Of a stretch of DNA of 64,000 nucleotides, positions 61,628-64,000 are shown one piece after another (the first letter of the stretch is position 1; each line of letters opens with the position of its first letter). The notes under the pieces were generated by a model. It did not search any database. It was given only the letters and a program-made list of their open reading frames with translations, and had not been told where the DNA came from. The position numbers were made by a program, and so were the translations under genes. Source of the DNA: Limnanthes douglasii subsp. nivea (Eukaryota > Streptophyta > Magnoliopsida > Brassicales > Limnanthaceae). The stretch spans positions 68,906,352-68,970,351 of the forward strand of contig JAUPFV010000004.1 in NCBI GenBank assembly GCA_036936605.1. The letters are read 5' to 3'.

Positions 61628-62620
61628 ATGTCGAACACGCCAGGACAGGATGATAGTTACGCTAGTGTGGTGAGGCGCAGTGGAGGCATGCAGACAGGAG
61701 TTTTTGGAGGTAGATCTGTCTCAAGGGAAAAATCTCTATCCTTCCAGTACCCGAAACTGTCTGATACAAACTACCAAGTATGGGCTATGCAGATGAAAAT
61801 TTTCATGCGCATCCAGGGAGTTTGGGAAGCAGTGGAGTCAATGGTTGACACACAAACAGACCAACTTGCACTCGCTGTTCTCTACCAGGGATTGAATGAA
61901 GAGACGTTATATCAAATTCTGGATAAAGACACCGCAAAAGGAGTGTGGGATGCGTTGAAAGAGACTCATGTTGGAGCAGATCGTGCTGTTAAAGTTAGAA
62001 CTCAAGCGTTAAGAAGAGAACTAGACAGCATGGACATGGCTGAGAATGAATCCGTTGATGAGTATACCAGAAAGATGACCATGATAGTCGGTAAGATAAG
62101 GTCTGTTGGAGCAAACGTTGACAACAGTTATGTCATCGAAAAATTGCTAAGATCGGTGTCATCAAAATTTATGTCAGTGGCCACGACAATTGAAGAGTTT
62201 GGTGATATCTCCTCCAAGTCTCTAGAAGAAATCATAGGCTCTTTAAAAGCCTTTGAAGATAAGATGACAAAGTTTGAAGAAAAGAAAGGTGTTGAAAAAA
62301 TCTTGTACGCGAAGACAGATATGCAAAACAGGGATCAAGGCAGTCCGAGTAACAGAGAAAGAGGCCTAGGAAATGGAGGAGGCCGAGACAGGGAAAAGGG
62401 TCGAGGCAAAAATAATTCCAGCAAGGAAGGTGAGAGACATAAGAAACATGATTCCACCTTTGACATAAAAAGGGTCAAATGTTACAACTGTCATAAATAT
62501 GGTCATTTTGCTGTAAATTGTGGGTACAAGACAGAAAAAAATCTTCACTTAATTCATCAAGTGGAGGAAGAAGCTACGTTGCTTGCAGCGGAGATAAACT
62601 TCGATACTTCTGTTAAATGA
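61628..62620 (+). CDS. Retrotransposon Gag, copia-type, 330 aa, intact
   Basis: An intact frame from an ATG three bases after the PBS to TGA. It has copia-Gag features: an N-terminal segment with LSDTNYQVWAMQMKIFM and a helical capsid-like middle (KVRTQALRRELDSM, ESVDEYTRKM). A charged linker rich in Arg, Gly and Lys follows, then a CCHC zinc knuckle CYNCHKYGHFAVNC at residues 285-298. Gag packages the element RNA into cytoplasmic particles. It is clearly different from the Gag of the copia element in U5. An unbroken Gag in an otherwise enzyme-less element suggests recent selection or mobility. Confidence 0.92.
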   Translation: MSNTPGQDDSYASVVRRSGGMQTGVFGGRSVSREKSLSFQYPKLSDTNYQVWAMQMKIFMRIQGVWEAVESMVDTQTDQLALAVLYQGLNEETLYQILDKDTAKGVWDALKETHVGADRAVKVRTQALRRELDSMDMAENESVDEYTRKMTMIVGKIRSVGANVDNSYVIEKLLRSVSSKFMSVATTIEEFGDISSKSLEEIIGSLKAFEDKMTKFEEKKGVEKILYAKTDMQNRDQGSPSNRERGLGNGGGRDREKGRGKNNSSKEGERHKKHDSTFDIKRVKCYNCHKYGHFAVNCGYKTEKNLHLIHQVEEEATLLAAEINFDTSVK

Positions 62621-62674
62621 GAAGTCAGATTTGAAGATGGATGATCCAGTGACTACAAAATTAAGGGAGAGAAA

Positions 62675-62952
62675 TGTAAGATTAAATAATGTAGTCAGGA
62701 TTTCGGAAAAAAAGAAACGCCAAACATGGCCTTGATAGATAGGATCAAACAGTTTGAAGCCGTTTTATTCCGTTTATGTTTCAGTTATTCTACAATGTAA
62801 TATATAAGATATTATGTTAGTGAAATGAATTAACCCTTTCACATAAACTTTGTTGTCTCTGTTTCATTTTTTTAACGCAATCCTACATTCTAAAGAAACA
62901 GACGGATTAAAATCCTATATTCACACAAATACAGGAGGATTAAAATCCATCA
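62675..62952 (+). repeat. 3' LTR of gag-only element
   Basis: 278 bp; differs from the 5' LTR at three bases near its start (AAATAATG, ATTTCGG, AAAAAAAG). Confidence 0.93.
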
Positions 62953-63471
62953 AGTCAAAGGAACAAATCACAAGCGGGAGAAACCTTTGAACCTGCAAAT
63001 GATAGAACAATGTTTCTCACTTTCTCAAAAGGGTATCCTCTTTCACACATACAAGTCAGAGAATTTTTTACAAGGTCAGTATATCCCACATAATTTTGTA
63101 AAGTTCTTTAAAGGCCTGTCAATCAAAACATAATTCGTATAACAAAATTTTGAAAAAAGAAACTGTTACTTATTAATGAAGTTAATTTCCAGTAAAAATG
63201 CATTTGTAGGTCAGTACATACATATAATCTGTCTCTGTGCTTTGCTCCTTCTGAAACTTTTTATACTAATGTTTAAAATACTGCTATAACAGGAAATTTG
63301 GGGATTGCATAGAAACTATTCATATGCAAAGAGTAGATGTACGTGAGCAGTCGCTGTATGCACGATGTTGTGCTCCGAACTGCTCCAATGCTCCAAGCAG
63401 TGCTTGGCGGAGTCGCCAAGGCCAAGTTTACTATTAATGGCAAGCATGTTCGGGCTCGCAAATATGTCTAA

Positions 63472-64000
63472 ACCTATCCGATAGTGTTGGAGGATTAATA
63501 CATCATTCCGCCTTTGGTTCAAAGTGCAACAAATGAGTTTATTTTTTGTCCGTGTTTTAATTTTCTTTCAGTGTAGGGTTCTTCTTCTTCATTTATAAAA
63601 AATAAAATTTTGATGAAGATTTTGGTTTTAAAACAAAGTGTATGAGTATTGGTTGGAGATGGGTATTTTCTACCGTCCAAATACGTAATATAATAGGTTT
63701 TCTTTTTCATAACTTTCTTGGACTCCGTTTCCATATGTAGCATTTGATTTATCTTCAGTTTCAAATTATATTTTTTTATATTAAAAATCGGATATGGCCA
63801 TGAATAGAGCAACGACCATTTCTATGATAAAAGTTTTAATTATATTATTTTTTATTTAGTCCGTTGTTAATCAAATAACGTTAGAAATCAAAATGCGCCA
63901 CTTCAGACACAAAACAAAAATAAAAAAATCAAAAATAGAAAAAATGGGTAAACAATAATGTCTATCTCTGCGGATGCTAACTTAAGAAAAAACGTTATAA
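63472..64000. other. Start of non-coding part of U8
   Basis: Matches U1 2150-2675; contains the candidate AATAAA (about 63600). No gene seen before the window ends. Confidence 0.6.

Larger units (their letters stand above)
61332..62952 (+). mobile_element. Small gag-only LTR retrotransposon (TR-GAG type)
   Basis: A 1621-bp element with two 278-bp LTRs (TGTAAG...ATCA), an initiator-Met PBS, one gag frame, a purine tract (about 62659-62674) and a perfect 5-bp target duplication AGTCA (61327-61331 and 62953-62957). There is no protease, integrase or RT. This is the layout of TR-GAG elements known from plants, which need a partner element's enzymes. Three LTR differences seen, all in the first 45 bp. 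Same orientation as the host gene. Confidence 0.93.
60829..63471 (+). pseudogene. RRM-like gene broken by LTR element and frameshift (U8)
   Basis: Exon 1 parts are 60829-61331 and 62958-63074, split by the gag-only element at about residue 167. Exon 2 begins at 63293 after an intact AG. It carries one extra A at 63365 (GCACGATG against GCACGTG elsewhere), which shifts the frame inside the RNP1-like strand and leads to a stop at 63435-63437; the original stop would be 63469-63471. The upstream part runs into the LTR and stops at 61390-61392. Two independent lesions make this copy a pseudogene. The frameshift may have followed the insertion. Confidence 0.85.
59699..64000 (+). repeat. Tandem unit U8 (cut by window end)
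   Basis: A young unit whose start matches U3 and U7. It is interrupted by a 1.6 kb LTR element in exon 1. The window ends in the equivalent of about U1 2675, so the array continues to the right. Confidence 0.93.

Noticed and set aside
1..64000. Unit as a Helitron or other transposon
   Set aside because: No target duplications, terminal repeats or rolling-circle ends found at unit borders; units abut directly, as expected for unequal crossover.

Overview
The window is AT-rich nuclear DNA from a flowering plant, most likely a eudicot. The evidence is a spliced plant-type gene, Ty1/copia and Ty3/gypsy (Tat-like, dual RNase H) retrotransposons with plant-style primer-binding sites, a gag-only LTR element and a hAT transposase relic. 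No prokaryotic or organellar genes, rRNA, tRNA or CRISPR were seen. The species cannot be named from this sequence.

The dominant structure is a head-to-tail array of a roughly 6.3-6.4 kb unit. Eight units or unit remnants are visible: U1 (12-6278), U2 (6279-12676), U3 (12677-17568, rearranged), U4 (17569-19485 plus 26809-30888, broken by transposon debris), U5 (34385-46862, older, carries a copia element), U6 (46863-53282), U7 (53283-59698) and U8 (59699-64000, cut by the window end). The array continues past both ends of the window. Each complete unit has one two-exon plus-strand gene for a 265-residue protein whose last ~80 residues form a degenerate RRM-like fold. The remaining ~4 kb is AT-rich non-coding DNA with relics of an unrecognised minus-strand gene.

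The gene is intact in U1, U2, U6 and U7, which encode the same protein. In U3 its C-terminus is swapped for foreign sequence. In U5 it is split by a 5.2 kb copia element. In U8 it is split by a 1.6 kb gag-only LTR element and also frameshifted. In U4 it is missing.

The older middle part (about 14.7-35 kb) is a mosaic. It holds a captured ClpB-chaperone exon next to a perfect palindrome, a plant-transposon-protein-like fragment, a hAT transposase pseudogene, a Tat-like gag with a 60-bp minisatellite, and two degenerate gypsy pol fragments that end at the same base and share the same junction to unit DNA.

Shared structural markers show the history. A 1.09 kb module present in U4 and U5 is missing, at the same ATC microhomology, from U1, U2, U6 and U7, so these young units descend from one deleted ancestor and were amplified recently. 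The best candidate for something undescribed is this recently amplified RRM-like gene family and its structural decay. I found no convincing new multi-gene system.
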